The position numbers were made by a program, and so were the translations under genes. A stretch of DNA of 19,118 bases, from positions 1 to 19,118 of the forward strand of contig SKSV01000294.1 of assembly GCA_007122815.1 (NCBI GenBank), given 5' to 3'. The notes under the pieces are model-generated. The model searched no databases. It was not told where the DNA came from and saw only the letters and a list, made by a program, of their open reading frames with translations. The DNA is from Trueperaceae bacterium (lineage in GTDB: Bacteria > Deinococcota > Deinococci > Deinococcales > Trueperaceae). The stretch's first letter is position 1. Each line of letters begins with the position of its first letter. Shown piece after piece: positions 9,356 through 16,951 of this stretch.

Positions 9356-10327
9356 TCAGTCGACCTTCAAGGCGTCCGGAACGTCGATCCCTATCTCCTC
9401 GAGGTACTGTATCGACCCTACGTGGAGGGGCACCGGTGAGTTGACGGCGATCTCTGGGACGGTCTGGTTGGCCGACGGGTGGATGGCGCGCACCACTTCG
9501 ATGTTCTCGAACAGGGCCTTGGTGAACGAGTAGGCCAGCTCGGCCGGCATGTCGGACGAGGCGATGATCAGGTTGGGGGTGCCGACGCTGGTGGTCTCTG
9601 CGATGCCGCGGTAGGCGTCTGCCGCGAAGGTGAACGGGATGAAGGTCGCGTCGGCCGCGATCACGTTCGCGATCTCCGCCTCGCTCAGAGCGACGAGCTC
9701 GATCTGGCGCGTCTCCGCAAGGCTCAACACGCCGCCGGTCGGCACGCCGCCCGACCAGAAGCCGGCGTCGATCGAGCCGTCCCTCAGTGCGTCTGCCGTC
9801 TCGTTCACGGACAAGCGTTGCACCGAGAAATCGTCGTAGCTGATGCCGTTGGCGTTCAGGATCGTCTGCGCCGATACCTCCGTGCCCGAACCGGGCGCGC
9901 CCACCGACACGCGCTTCCCGACGAGATCCGAGAGGCTGGAGATGCCCGAACCCTCCACCGTGATGATGTGCACCGCGTTGGCGTACGCGATGGTGATGAC
10001 GCGCAGGTTGGAGAGCTGCGGCAGTTCGCCGTCCGGCCCGAAGCGGCCGGTACCGTCGTAGGCCGCGAGCACGGTGTCGGCCAGCGCTAGTGCCAGGTCG
10101 CTGTCGCCGCGCGAGATGAAGGCTACGTTCTCGACCGAGGCGTTGGTCACCTCGACGGAGCCGCTGTACCCGTCCACGAACTGATCGATGATCTGGGCGT
10201 AGCCGCCACCCACCGGGTAGTAGACGCCACCGGTGCCGCCGGTGGCGATGGACAGCGACTGCTGCGCGAAGGCCGCGCCCAGGCAGATCGCCGTCACGAA
10301 CGTCACTGACCGTGCGAAGTGCAGCAT
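9356..10327 (-). CDS. TAXI-family TRAP transporter solute-binding protein
   Basis: The periplasmic or cell-surface receptor that captures the solute for the TRAP permease. The product has 323 residues. A Sec signal peptide occupies 1-21 (cleavage predicted after AFA, before QQ), with no lipobox. The mature start LSIATGGTGGVYYPVGGG is the hallmark of TAXI proteins. ITIAYANAVHIITVEGSGI, VSVGAPGSGTE and DAGFWSGGVPTG are further family blocks. The ATG at 10327 has a strong AGGAGGAGG ribosome binding site seven bases upstream (10335-10343). It is the first gene of the operon with DUF1850 and the fused permease, and divergent from a CoA-transferase gene. Characterised TAXI proteins bind glutamate or dicarboxylates; the ligand here is not predictable. 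Confidence 0.95.
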   Translation of the reverse strand: MLHFARSVTFVTAICLGAAFAQQSLSIATGGTGGVYYPVGGGYAQIIDQFVDGYSGSVEVTNASVENVAFISRGDSDLALALADTVLAAYDGTGRFGPDGELPQLSNLRVITIAYANAVHIITVEGSGISSLSDLVGKRVSVGAPGSGTEVSAQTILNANGISYDDFSVQRLSVNETADALRDGSIDAGFWSGGVPTGGVLSLAETRQIELVALSEAEIANVIAADATFIPFTFAADAYRGIAETTSVGTPNLIIASSDMPAELAYSFTKALFENIEVVRAIHPSANQTVPEIAVNSPVPLHVGSIQYLEEIGIDVPDALKVD

Positions 10328-10340
10328 TGTGATGCCTCCT

Positions 10341-10355
10341 CCTCTGGGGTAGAGG
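10341..10355 (-). other. Small hairpin overlapping the TAXI ribosome binding site
   Basis: On the minus strand CCTCT and AGAGG can pair around a five-base loop. The 3' arm is the upstream half of the AGAGGAGGAGG ribosome binding tract. If initiation is near 10354, this stem would form at the very 5' end of the mRNA. Only five base pairs support it. Confidence 0.3.
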
Positions 10356-10360
10356 GTTGG

Positions 10361-10388
10361 AATGTATCACGCTTTCGCCAGAACGCAA
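10361..10388 (-). promoter_or_regulatory. Promoter of the TAXI-DUF1850-TRAP operon
   Basis: On the minus strand, TTGCGT (10388-10383) and TACATT (10366-10361) are separated by 16 bases, and TG one base before the -10 makes it an extended -10 (TGATACATT). The leader is about 27 bases and contains the strong ribosome binding site. This is the best -35/-10 pair found in the window. Confidence 0.55.
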
Positions 10389-10470
10389 ACCCTGCTCCGG
10401 TGCGCTTGGGCGTTGCATGGTGATAGAACGCACCTCTCCTGTCGCACGGTGCCTGACGCTGCCACCGCGG

Positions 10471-10476
10471 TAGACT
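10471..10476 (+). promoter_or_regulatory. Leaderless-type -10 box (TAGACT) of the CoA-transferase gene
   Basis: TAGACT ends eight bases before the GTG at 10485, which places initiation at or next to that codon. No Shine-Dalgarno sequence lies between. The box supports the short start over the in-frame ATG at 10362. Confidence 0.45.
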
Positions 10477-10484
10477 CGAGTGTC

Positions 10485-11735
10485 GTGCTAGACGAACTCC
10501 GTGTGCTCGACCTCTCGCGTGTGCTGGCCGGCCCCTACGCCACCCAGTTGCTGGCCGACCTGGGAGCGACGGTCTGGAAGGTCGAGCCGCCCCGTGGTGA
10601 CGACACCCGTGGTTGGGGACCCCCTTTCGCCGAGGACGCTTCCGGGAACCCGGTGGAGTCCGCGTACTTCATGAGCGTCAACCGCGGTAAGCGGTCGCTC
10701 GCCATCGACCTCAAGGACCCGCGCGGGGCGGAGCTGGTGCGCGAGCTGGCCGGGTACGCCGACGTGTTGATCGAGAACTTCAAGGTCGGTGACCTGGCAC
10801 GCTACGGTCTCGAGCCCGGTGCGCTGCGTGAGCGCCACCCTCGCCTGATCACCTGTTCCATAACGGGTTTCGGATCGACGGGCCCCAGAGCCCGCCAACC
10901 CGGCTACGACGTGGCGCTCCAGGCCCTCACCGGTGTGATGGCCATGACGGGCCAGGCGGACGAGCCGCCAGCCAAGGTGGGTGTGGCTTGGATCGACGTG
11001 CTGACCGGTCTGCACGCGGCCGTAGGTGTTCTGGCCGCCCTGCAGGCGCGCGAGCGCAGCGGTGTGGGAGCACACCTCGACATGGCGCTTTGGGACGTCA
11101 CGCTGGCGAGCCTGGTCAACCAGGCGCAGGCGACGCTGCTGACGAGGACCCCGCCCTTGCGCTTGGGCAGCGCTCACCCGACCATCGTCCCGTACCAGGC
11201 TTTCGAGGCGTCGGACGCACCTTTCGTGGTCGCGTGCGGCAACGATCGTCAGTTCCAGCGTCTGGCCGAGGCGGTGGGCATGCGCGAACTGGCGTCCGAC
11301 CCGCGCTTCGTGAGCAACGCTGGGCGCGTGCGAGAGCGCGCTGTCTTGGTGCCGTTGCTCTCCGAGCGTTTCGCAACTGCTCCTCGCTCTCACTGGATCG
11401 AGGCGCTGGCGGCGGTGGGGGTGCCGGTCACGCCCGTTTCGACGCTGCTGGAGGCGCTCGATGACCCTCAAACCAGCGCGCGTGGCCTCGTGCAGCTAGT
11501 GGAGCATCCCCAGGCGGGGCCGGTGCCCATGGTCTCCAGCCCCTTCGGTGCGCACGCCGCGCGTCCGGTGCCGCCGCCACGCGTGGGAGAGCACACCCGG
11601 TCGGTGCTGAGCGAGGTGCTGGGCATGACCGACGAAGGTATCGACGCGCTCCTGGAGGACCGCGTGATACTCGCTCCCAGCCGCTCGGACACGGTGAGCG
11701 GCGATGGCGCTGGTGGCCGCAGGGGTGCGGTGTGA
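10485..11735 (+). CDS. Family III CoA-transferase (CaiB/BaiF type)
   Basis: A cytosolic enzyme that moves CoA from a donor thioester to a carboxylic acid. The 416-residue product fits the family. It opens with LDELRVLDLSRVLAGPYATQ, then LLADLGATVWKVEPPRGDDTR, NRGKRSLAIDLKD, ENFKVGDLARYGL and GFGSTGPRARQPGYD. The catalytic aspartate is D199 in AHLDMALWD. The GTG at 10485 is chosen because relatives begin a few residues before RVLDLSRV and a TAGACT box lies just upstream. The frame is open back to an ATG at 10362, but those 41 extra residues resemble nothing and overlap the divergent TAXI promoter. The gene is divergent from a TAXI-TRAP operon, so it may activate the imported acid. The middle part recalls enzymes acting on glutarate or related diacids, but the substrate is not certain. 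Confidence 0.92.
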   Translation: MLDELRVLDLSRVLAGPYATQLLADLGATVWKVEPPRGDDTRGWGPPFAEDASGNPVESAYFMSVNRGKRSLAIDLKDPRGAELVRELAGYADVLIENFKVGDLARYGLEPGALRERHPRLITCSITGFGSTGPRARQPGYDVALQALTGVMAMTGQADEPPAKVGVAWIDVLTGLHAAVGVLAALQARERSGVGAHLDMALWDVTLASLVNQAQATLLTRTPPLRLGSAHPTIVPYQAFEASDAPFVVACGNDRQFQRLAEAVGMRELASDPRFVSNAGRVRERAVLVPLLSERFATAPRSHWIEALAAVGVPVTPVSTLLEALDDPQTSARGLVQLVEHPQAGPVPMVSSPFGAHAARPVPPPRVGEHTRSVLSEVLGMTDEGIDALLEDRVILAPSRSDTVSGDGAGGRRGAV

Positions 11736-12118
11736 GCGAGCTTCAAGGCGCGATCCAGTCGTTCTCCTCTTGGCAGTGGTGGGCGCTGGTGGTGGCCGCG
11801 ATCCTGCTGCTGCGCGCTTTGGCTGTGCTCACCCTGGGGGCGTCCGGCGCGGTCCTGCGGGGCGCTACGGGGTTGCTGGCGGGCGTCGCGATGCTGCTGC
11901 AGCTCTACCTGGAGGGGCCGCGTGTGGAGCTCCTGCCCCTGCATGGCCTGGTGGTGATCGCGCTGATGCTGTGGCCTTGGGAGCGGCCGCACCCCGAGCC
12001 GCCACCGCTGAAGCTGAGCCGCCGGCGCCGCAAGCCGCGTCGCCCGTGGCTCCGCGCGCTGCTGGCGGTCGTGGCGGTGATCGCCGCCGCGCTGTCGGTG
12101 TTCATCTCCCCGTGGTGA
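11732..12118 (+). CDS. Small four-helix membrane protein of unknown function
   Basis: I do not recognise this 128-residue protein. It starts at a GTG that overlaps the CoA-transferase stop as GTGA, so it is probably translated by coupling and belongs to the same transcript. Four hydrophobic segments are visible, at about 14-33, 43-60, 67-83 and 107-126. Tryptophans sit near the first and third segments (SSWQWW, LWPWERP). A very basic cytoplasmic-looking loop (KLSRRRRKPRRPW, about 94-106) precedes the last helix, after a proline-rich PHPEPPP. No catalytic motif was found. Position suggests a role tied to the CoA-transferase or the nearby transporter, but that is inference. The tight overlap and the hydrophobic pattern argue that it is real rather than a chance frame in GC-rich DNA. 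Confidence 0.7.
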   Translation: MSELQGAIQSFSSWQWWALVVAAILLLRALAVLTLGASGAVLRGATGLLAGVAMLLQLYLEGPRVELLPLHGLVVIALMLWPWERPHPEPPPLKLSRRRRKPRRPWLRALLAVVAVIAAALSVFISPW

Positions 12119-12125
12119 GGACGGC

Positions 12126-12147
12126 GTTGCGGCCCGGTCTCCGCAAC
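12126..12147. terminator. Candidate bidirectional terminator hairpin between convergent genes
   Basis: GTTGCGG (12126-12132) and CCGCAAC (12141-12147) form a perfect seven-base-pair stem with an eight-base loop. It sits in the 61-base gap between the small membrane protein gene and the convergent galK. Only a short CCTTG follows on the plus strand, so the U tract is poor. Confidence 0.45.
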
Positions 12148-12179
12148 CTTGCAGGCGCGAGTCGAGCTCACGCTCCGGT

Positions 12180-13361
12180 CTAACGGGCGGTCGTGTCGCG
12201 ACCTGCGCCCGAGGCCGGCGTGGCCACCAGCAGTTCGCCTTCCCTGCCCGACGCCTTCGCGTAAGCGCTCGCCGTATCCGAGAGGAAGTCGTCCAGCGAC
12301 CCTTCTTCTACCAGCCCCACTCCGCAGCCGCCGAAGCCGGCGCCGGTCATGCGTGCGCCCAGGCAACCGGGGGCGGCCCGAGCGGCGCTGACGATCTCGT
12401 CGAGGGCCGCGCTGGAGACCTCGAAGTCGTTGCGCAAGCTGGCGTGGCTGGCGTCCATGAGGTGTCCGAAGGTGGTGACGTCGTTCGCTTCGAGCGCCTC
12501 GACCGCGGCGAGGACGCGGGCGTTCTCGCTGATCACGTGCCGAGCGCGGCGGTAGACCACCTCGTCGAGCCGGTCCCGCACCCTCGCGAGGTCGTCGAGG
12601 TCGGCGTCACGCAGCGCTTCCACCCCGAGCGCGGCAGCGGCTTCCTCGCACTGAGCTCTGCGCTCGTTGTAGGCGCTAGCGACCAAGCCGCGCCGGGTGT
12701 TCGTGTCCAGGACGACAACAGCGACGCCATCGGGCAGCGCCACCGCGCGCCTGTCGAGGTCGCGGCAGTCGATCAGGAGCGCGTGCCCGGCGACGGCGGC
12801 AGCTCCGATGAGCTGGTCCATGATGCCGCTGGCTACGCCCACCCAGTGGTTCTCGGCGCGCTGCATGCGCAGCGCGATGTCGAGCGGGTCCCAGGCGAAG
12901 CCCGAGGCGACCTGGAAGGCTGCGGCGACGGCGAGCTCCACGGCCGCCGAGGACGACAAGCCTGCCCCCCGCGGCACGTCGGAGGAGAGCGTCCCATCGA
13001 AGCCTCGCAGCTCGTGAGCGTGGTCCTCCTGCAGCGCCCAAGCTACGCCGCGCGGGTACTCGAGCCAGCCGCCCGCTTCGGCGCTGGCGTCGCCGCGCTC
13101 GGCCAGGCTCAGGCAGCTGGCGAGGTCGAACTCGCCGCGCTGTTCCAGGTCGGCGGCGTACAGCCGCACCCGGCCGTCATCGCGTGGTGTTAGGGCGATC
13201 CAGGCGGCGCGATCGAGCGCCACGGGGAGGACGAAGCCGTCGTTGTAGTCGGTGTGCTCACCGATGAGGTTCACCCGACCTGGCGCCCTGACTAGCGCGT
13301 CGCTCGGGCGCCCGTACTCGCGTTCGAAGGCGCTCAGTGCTAGCGCCCGAGGGGAGCTCAT
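12180..13361 (-). CDS. galK: Galactokinase
   Basis: The first enzyme of the Leloir pathway, phosphorylating galactose with ATP to galactose-1-phosphate in the cytosol. The 393-residue product is of normal length. The galactokinase signature [17 protein letters not shown] is at 26-42, the GHMP ATP-binding motif [11 protein letters not shown] at 130-140, the catalytic base D182 in GVASGIMDQ, and the C-terminal GHMP motif [10 protein letters not shown] from 338. The ATG at 13361 overlaps the galT stop as ATGA, and GGAGG lies just upstream inside galT, so the two are translationally coupled. It is the last gene of the hemN-galT-galK unit and ends facing a terminator-like hairpin. No missing residues were seen. 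The [12 protein letters not shown] block is specific to galactokinase rather than other GHMP kinases. Confidence 0.97.
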   Translation of the reverse strand: MSSPRALALSAFEREYGRPSDALVRAPGRVNLIGEHTDYNDGFVLPVALDRAAWIALTPRDDGRVRLYAADLEQRGEFDLASCLSLAERGDASAEAGGWLEYPRGVAWALQEDHAHELRGFDGTLSSDVPRGAGLSSSAAVELAVAAAFQVASGFAWDPLDIALRMQRAENHWVGVASGIMDQLIGAAAVAGHALLIDCRDLDRRAVALPDGVAVVVLDTNTRRGLVASAYNERRAQCEEAAAALGVEALRDADLDDLARVRDRLDEVVYRRARHVISENARVLAAVEALEANDVTTFGHLMDASHASLRNDFEVSSAALDEIVSAARAAPGCLGARMTGAGFGGCGVGLVEEGSLDDFLSDTASAYAKASGREGELLVATPASGAGRDTTAR

Positions 13362-14473
13362 CGGTCCTCCAGGTAATGTCGCTCGGGCAACCCGCGCAGG
13401 CGTTCCGCAGCTTGCTCGGGGGTGAGGTCACGCTGCGCTTCGGCGAGCAGCTCGAAACCCACCATGAACTTGCGGACCGTGGCCGAGCGGAGCAGCGGAG
13501 GTAGCACGTGTGCGTGGAGCTGCCAGGCGGGGTCGCCGCCTTCAGCGCCGAGCGCTCCGCCGCCTTCAGTGCCGAGCGCTCCGGTTCCGCCCTGGGGGGC
13601 GTCGAGCCCGTCCTTCGGGAACGGTGCGCCGTGCCAGCCGAACGAGTACGCGAACGAGGTCTCGAAGAGGTTGTCGAGTCGCGTGAACGTCCGCTTCATC
13701 AGCCTCGCCAGCGACGCGCGCTCCCGTGTCTCGAGCTCGGGGAGGCGGGTGACGTGGCGTTTGGGCAGGAGCAACAGCTCGAACGGCCAGGTGGCCCAGT
13801 ACGGCACCAACGCCACCCAGTGGTCCTCCTCGACGACGACTCGCTCTTCGCGCTCCAGCTCGGTCTGGAGGTAGTCGAGCAGCAGAGGTCTGCCGTGCTC
13901 GCGATGGTAGTTGCGCTGGCGCTCGTCCTCGCGCGCCACCAGGGTAGGCAGCGCGTCGAGCGCCCAGATTTGCCCGTGAGGGTGCGGGTTCGAGGCACCC
14001 ATGACGCTGCCCTTGTTCTCGAACACCTGTACCCAGGTGTAACGCTGGCCTAGCTCGGTGGTCTGTTCCGCCCACAGGTCGACGACCCTGCGGAGCTGTG
14101 AAACGGGTAGCTCGGGCAGGGTGAGGTCGTGGCGCGGTGAGAAGCACAGCACCCTGCAGGTGCCCTGCACGCTCTCGCTGCGCAGCAGCTCGTCGGCTGG
14201 CGGGGGCGCGGACGCAGTGTCGGGGAGGAGCGCCGCGAAGTCGTTCGTGAACACGAAGACGTCGTCGTAGGGAGGGTTGCGCTGGCCACCGGCGCGCTCG
14301 TTCCCGGGGCAGAGATAGCAGTCGGGGTCGTGCTCCGGCTTGGACTCGGGCGGCAGCGACTCCACCTGCCCCTGCCACGGCCGCTTCATCCGGTGCGGCG
14401 AGACCAGGACCCAGTTCCCCTGCAGGGGGTCGAAGCGTCGGTGCGGGTGGTCGCTGGGGTCGAAGCTGATCAC
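13358..14473 (-). CDS. galT: Galactose-1-phosphate uridylyltransferase
   Basis: The second Leloir enzyme, which exchanges UMP between UDP-glucose and galactose-1-phosphate to give UDP-galactose and glucose-1-phosphate. The product is 371 residues. Key positions match the E. coli enzyme: zinc ligands C52 and C55 in CYLCPGN, H115 in SPRH, and H164 plus the uridylylated nucleophile H166 in NPHPHGQ. The C-terminal block [19 protein letters not shown] is intact. A Gly/Ala-rich insert at 298-313 (GALGTEGG and GALGAEGG) comes from a 24-bp duplication just before that block, probably a surface loop. The start is a GTG at 14473, one base after the hemN stop. No ribosome binding site is clear, so reinitiation after hemN is likely. 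Its stop overlaps galK. Confidence 0.97.
   Translation of the reverse strand: MISFDPSDHPHRRFDPLQGNWVLVSPHRMKRPWQGQVESLPPESKPEHDPDCYLCPGNERAGGQRNPPYDDVFVFTNDFAALLPDTASAPPPADELLRSESVQGTCRVLCFSPRHDLTLPELPVSQLRRVVDLWAEQTTELGQRYTWVQVFENKGSVMGASNPHPHGQIWALDALPTLVAREDERQRNYHREHGRPLLLDYLQTELEREERVVVEEDHWVALVPYWATWPFELLLLPKRHVTRLPELETRERASLARLMKRTFTRLDNLFETSFAYSFGWHGAPFPKDGLDAPQGGTGALGTEGGGALGAEGGDPAWQLHAHVLPPLLRSATVRKFMVGFELLAEAQRDLTPEQAAERLRGLPERHYLEDR
13535..13582. repeat. 24-bp direct duplication inside galT
   Basis: Two adjacent 24-base copies (13535-13558 and 13559-13582) differ at a single base, C13546 against T13570. They encode the octapeptides GALGTEGG and GALGAEGG and keep galT in frame. 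The near identity points to a recent duplication. Confidence 0.9.
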
Positions 14474-14474
14474 T

Positions 14475-15863
14475 TCACACCGTTCGCGAGAAGCGCTGCG
14501 TCTCGCCCTCGTGGCGTTTCAGGTAGGCGTCGAAGGCCATGCAGACGTTGCGCACGAAGAGGCGTCCCTCGCCGGTGACGTCGATGGCGTCGGGTGAGAC
14601 GCGCACGAAACCGTGCTCCCCCGGGCCTGCCTCGAGCTCGTGCAGAGAGTCCGCGAAGTAGTCGGCGAAGTCGATCCCGTGGGTGCGCTCGATGGCGCGC
14701 ACGTCGAGGTGGAAGTTGCACATCAGGCTCTGGATGACGTCGCGCCGTATCGCATCGTCGCGGCTGCGCTCGAAGCCGCGTTCCACCGGCGGCACCCCCG
14801 CTAGCACGGCCTCCTCGTAGCGGGTCAGCTTCTTGGTGTTCTGCGCGAGGGCCCCGCCCAACTCGCTGATGGCCGAGACCCCGAAACCGATCGAGTCATC
14901 GGCGGGGTGCGTCGTGTAGCCCATGAAGTTCCGGTGGAGCGTGCGGTCTCGCGCCGCGCGCGCCAGCGAGTCGCTAGGGAGGGCGAAGTGATCCATACCG
15001 ATCTGCTCGTAACCGGCCGCGGTGAAGCCTTCGTAAGCGATGCCGAAGAGCTCGAGCTTCACCTCCCGGGGCGGCAGGTCCTCGAGGTGGATCTGCTTCT
15101 GGTGGGCCTTGATCCACGGCACGAAGGCGTAGGAGTAGACCGCGAGGCGGTCCGGGCGGAGCTCAACGGTGCGCGCGACGGTGTCACGGAAGGACTCGGG
15201 CGTCTGCTGCGGCAGGCCGTAGACGAGGTCGAAGTTGATCGACTCGATGCCGCTGGCGCGAAGGTGCTCGTGCAGGTCGCGCGTCTGCTGGTAGGTCTGC
15301 CAACGTGCGATGGCGTCCTGGACGGCGGGATCGAAGTCCTGCACGCCCATCGAGAAGCGGTTGAAGCCGAGGCTGGTCAGCAGCTCGACCTGTTCGGCGC
15401 TGGTCACGCGCGGGTCGACCTCGATCGCGACCTCGGCACCGGGCAAGACGCTGAACCTACGGGTCAGCACGTCCCAGAGGCGCTGCATCTCCGGGACCGC
15501 GAGGTAGGTGGGGGTCCCGCCTCCCCAGTGGAGCTGAACCACCTCGTTGCGCTGACCCAAGCGGTCGGCCACCAGCTCGATCTCGCGCTCCAGGTGGTCG
15601 AGGTAGCGCTCGGCCACACCGCGTTTGCGCGTGATGATGACGTTGCAGCCGCAGAAGCTGCAGCGCTCGGCGCAGAAGGGCAGGTGCACGTACAGCGCCA
15701 GCGGCTCACCCGGCCGCTGGGCGGCGTCATCGAGCTTCTCCAGGTAGCGCTCGGCCGTGAAGCCGTCGTTGAACTCCACCGCCGTTGGGTACGAGGTGTA
15801 ACGCGGCCCGGGGCGGTCGTAGCGGGCCAAGCGCTCGGCGGTGAGGGCGGCCGGCATCGTCAT
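14475..15863 (-). CDS. hemN: Oxygen-independent coproporphyrinogen III oxidase (radical SAM)
   Basis: A radical SAM enzyme that decarboxylates coproporphyrinogen III to protoporphyrinogen IX without oxygen, in heme synthesis. The 462-residue product is close to E. coli HemN (457). Visible are [13 protein letters not shown] (19-31), the cluster cysteines C64, C68 and C71 plus C73 in [12 protein letters not shown], and GGGTPTY (114-120). [36 protein letters not shown] and HRNFMGYTT follow. The N-terminal PRYTSYPT block and the HRNF/GYTT region separate true HemN from the heme-chaperone HemW. The ATG at 15863 is chosen because TACGAT lies exactly six bases upstream; an ATG at 15857 would remove two residues. 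The frame stays open upstream across lacI, but that is overlap, not coding. galT begins one base after its stop, which links heme synthesis to the gal genes. Confidence 0.96.
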   Translation of the reverse strand: MTMPAALTAERLARYDRPGPRYTSYPTAVEFNDGFTAERYLEKLDDAAQRPGEPLALYVHLPFCAERCSFCGCNVIITRKRGVAERYLDHLEREIELVADRLGQRNEVVQLHWGGGTPTYLAVPEMQRLWDVLTRRFSVLPGAEVAIEVDPRVTSAEQVELLTSLGFNRFSMGVQDFDPAVQDAIARWQTYQQTRDLHEHLRASGIESINFDLVYGLPQQTPESFRDTVARTVELRPDRLAVYSYAFVPWIKAHQKQIHLEDLPPREVKLELFGIAYEGFTAAGYEQIGMDHFALPSDSLARAARDRTLHRNFMGYTTHPADDSIGFGVSAISELGGALAQNTKKLTRYEEAVLAGVPPVERGFERSRDDAIRRDVIQSLMCNFHLDVRAIERTHGIDFADYFADSLHELEAGPGEHGFVRVSPDAIDVTGEGRLFVRNVCMAFDAYLKRHEGETQRFSRTV

Positions 15864-15869
15864 CGTCGC

Positions 15870-15875
15870 ATCGTA
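15870..15875 (-). promoter_or_regulatory. Leaderless-type -10 box (TACGAT) of hemN
   Basis: On the minus strand TACGAT is followed by six bases (15869-15864) and the ATG at 15863, the same hexamer and spacing as in front of the GDPD gene. An eight-base palindrome ACCTAGGT (15875-15882) abuts and overlaps its first base and could be a binding half-site. This would be an internal promoter for hemN-galT-galK. Confidence 0.55.
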
Positions 15876-15886
15876 CCTAGGTGGCC

Positions 15887-16942
15887 CTATCCGAAGACGG
15901 TGCTGGCGGTACCGCACGATTCGCGCACCACCAGCTCGGTGGGCAGCAGGCGCGCCTCGCACTCGCGCGGCCCCGACTCCAGCAGTTCGAACAGCAGGTG
16001 TCCGGCCGCCTCGCCCATCTCGAGCAGTGGCATACGCACGGTGGTGAGCGGCGGGGCGGTGTGAGCCGCTGTTGGGATGTCGTCGAAGCCCACCACGGCC
16101 ACGTCTGCCGGCACCTGCAGCTCGGCCTCCCGCAGGGCGGTCAGCGCTCCCAGGGCGACCGTGTCGTTGCCGCACACCAAGGCGTCGAAGGGAGGCGGTC
16201 TGCCGGGCCGGTGACCCAGCCGCTCCAGCAGCGCGCGCATCGCCGTCGCGCCGCTGTCGGCGGAGTAGTTGCCGAAGGTGACAAGGTCCTCGTCGGCTGC
16301 GAGGCCGGCGGCGGCGAGCGCTGCGTGGTAGCCGGCCAGCCGTTCGGCGACCGTGGCGTAGCGGGGCGAGCCGTAGCCGAGGTGCGCGACCCGGCTTCGG
16401 CCGGCCCTCAGGAGATGTGCTGCCGCGTCTTGCACGGCGAGCACGTTGTCGACGTCGAGCATGTGCCCGGCAGGGCTCGGTGGGCGCCCGATCGTCACCA
16501 CCGGGTAGCCGGAGTCGATCAGCTCGGCGAGCTGCATGTCGTCCCGGCGCGGGTTCATGACCACCATGCCGTCGATTCGCGCGGAGCGCACCAGCGCCTG
16601 ATACGCGGCCGGGCGCTCGGGGTCGTCGACCGCCTCCACGAGCACGCGGAACCCGCGGGCGTGTGCGACCTGCGTGAAGATCGCTTGCGGCAAGAAGGCG
16701 TCCGTGAGCAGGTGGCGTGCATCGCACACCACGAAGCCGACGGTCAACGTGCGCCCCGACACGAGCGTGCGGGCCGCCGCGGACGGTACGTAGCCGAGGT
16801 CGCGGGCCGCCGCCAGCACGCGCGCTCGGGTGGCTGCTGGGATGCCGCTTCCCGCGCGCGCGTTGAGCACGAACGAGACGGTGGTGCGCGACACGCCGGC
16901 TCGGGCCGCCACCATGCTGCTGGTGACCTGCCGCCGCCTCAT
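15887..16942 (-). CDS. LacI-family transcriptional regulator
   Basis: A 351-residue LacI/GalR-type regulator with a DNA-binding HTH at about 8-27 (SSMVAARAGVSRTTVSFVLN) and a hinge helix near 52-62 (VPSAAARTLVSG). A periplasmic-binding-protein-like sensor domain follows, with LTVGFVVCD, RIDGMVVMNP, FDALVCGNDTVALG and VAVVGFDDIPTA. It lies nine bases after the beta-galactosidase gene and 23 bases before hemN, so it most likely senses a galactoside or a sugar derived from one and controls this locus, including its own synthesis. No ribosome binding site is evident; translation may be coupled to the upstream gene. The ATG at 16942 places the HTH at the usual distance from the N-terminus. Whether it represses or activates, and its exact ligand, are not visible. 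Confidence 0.93.
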   Translation of the reverse strand: MRRRQVTSSMVAARAGVSRTTVSFVLNARAGSGIPAATRARVLAAARDLGYVPSAAARTLVSGRTLTVGFVVCDARHLLTDAFLPQAIFTQVAHARGFRVLVEAVDDPERPAAYQALVRSARIDGMVVMNPRRDDMQLAELIDSGYPVVTIGRPPSPAGHMLDVDNVLAVQDAAAHLLRAGRSRVAHLGYGSPRYATVAERLAGYHAALAAAGLAADEDLVTFGNYSADSGATAMRALLERLGHRPGRPPPFDALVCGNDTVALGALTALREAELQVPADVAVVGFDDIPTAAHTAPPLTTVRMPLLEMGEAAGHLLFELLESGPRECEARLLPTELVVRESCGTASTVFG

Positions 16943-16951
16943 CGGGCCAGG

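Noticed and set aside
10362-10484. Upstream ATG start of the CoA-transferase at 10362
   Set aside because: The 41 additional residues do not resemble family N-termini, and the ATG coincides with the -10 region of the divergent TAXI promoter.
15875-15882. ACCTAGGT palindrome as a LacI-type operator
   Set aside because: Only eight bases are symmetric and such sites are common by chance; it was kept as a note under the hemN promoter rather than called an operator.
15864-16727. Possible 288-residue N-terminal extension of hemN
   Set aside because: The frame is open upstream but overlaps lacI on the same strand in another frame, and the added residues are arginine/alanine-rich with no similarity to HemN. 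The protein aligns from the ATG at 15863.
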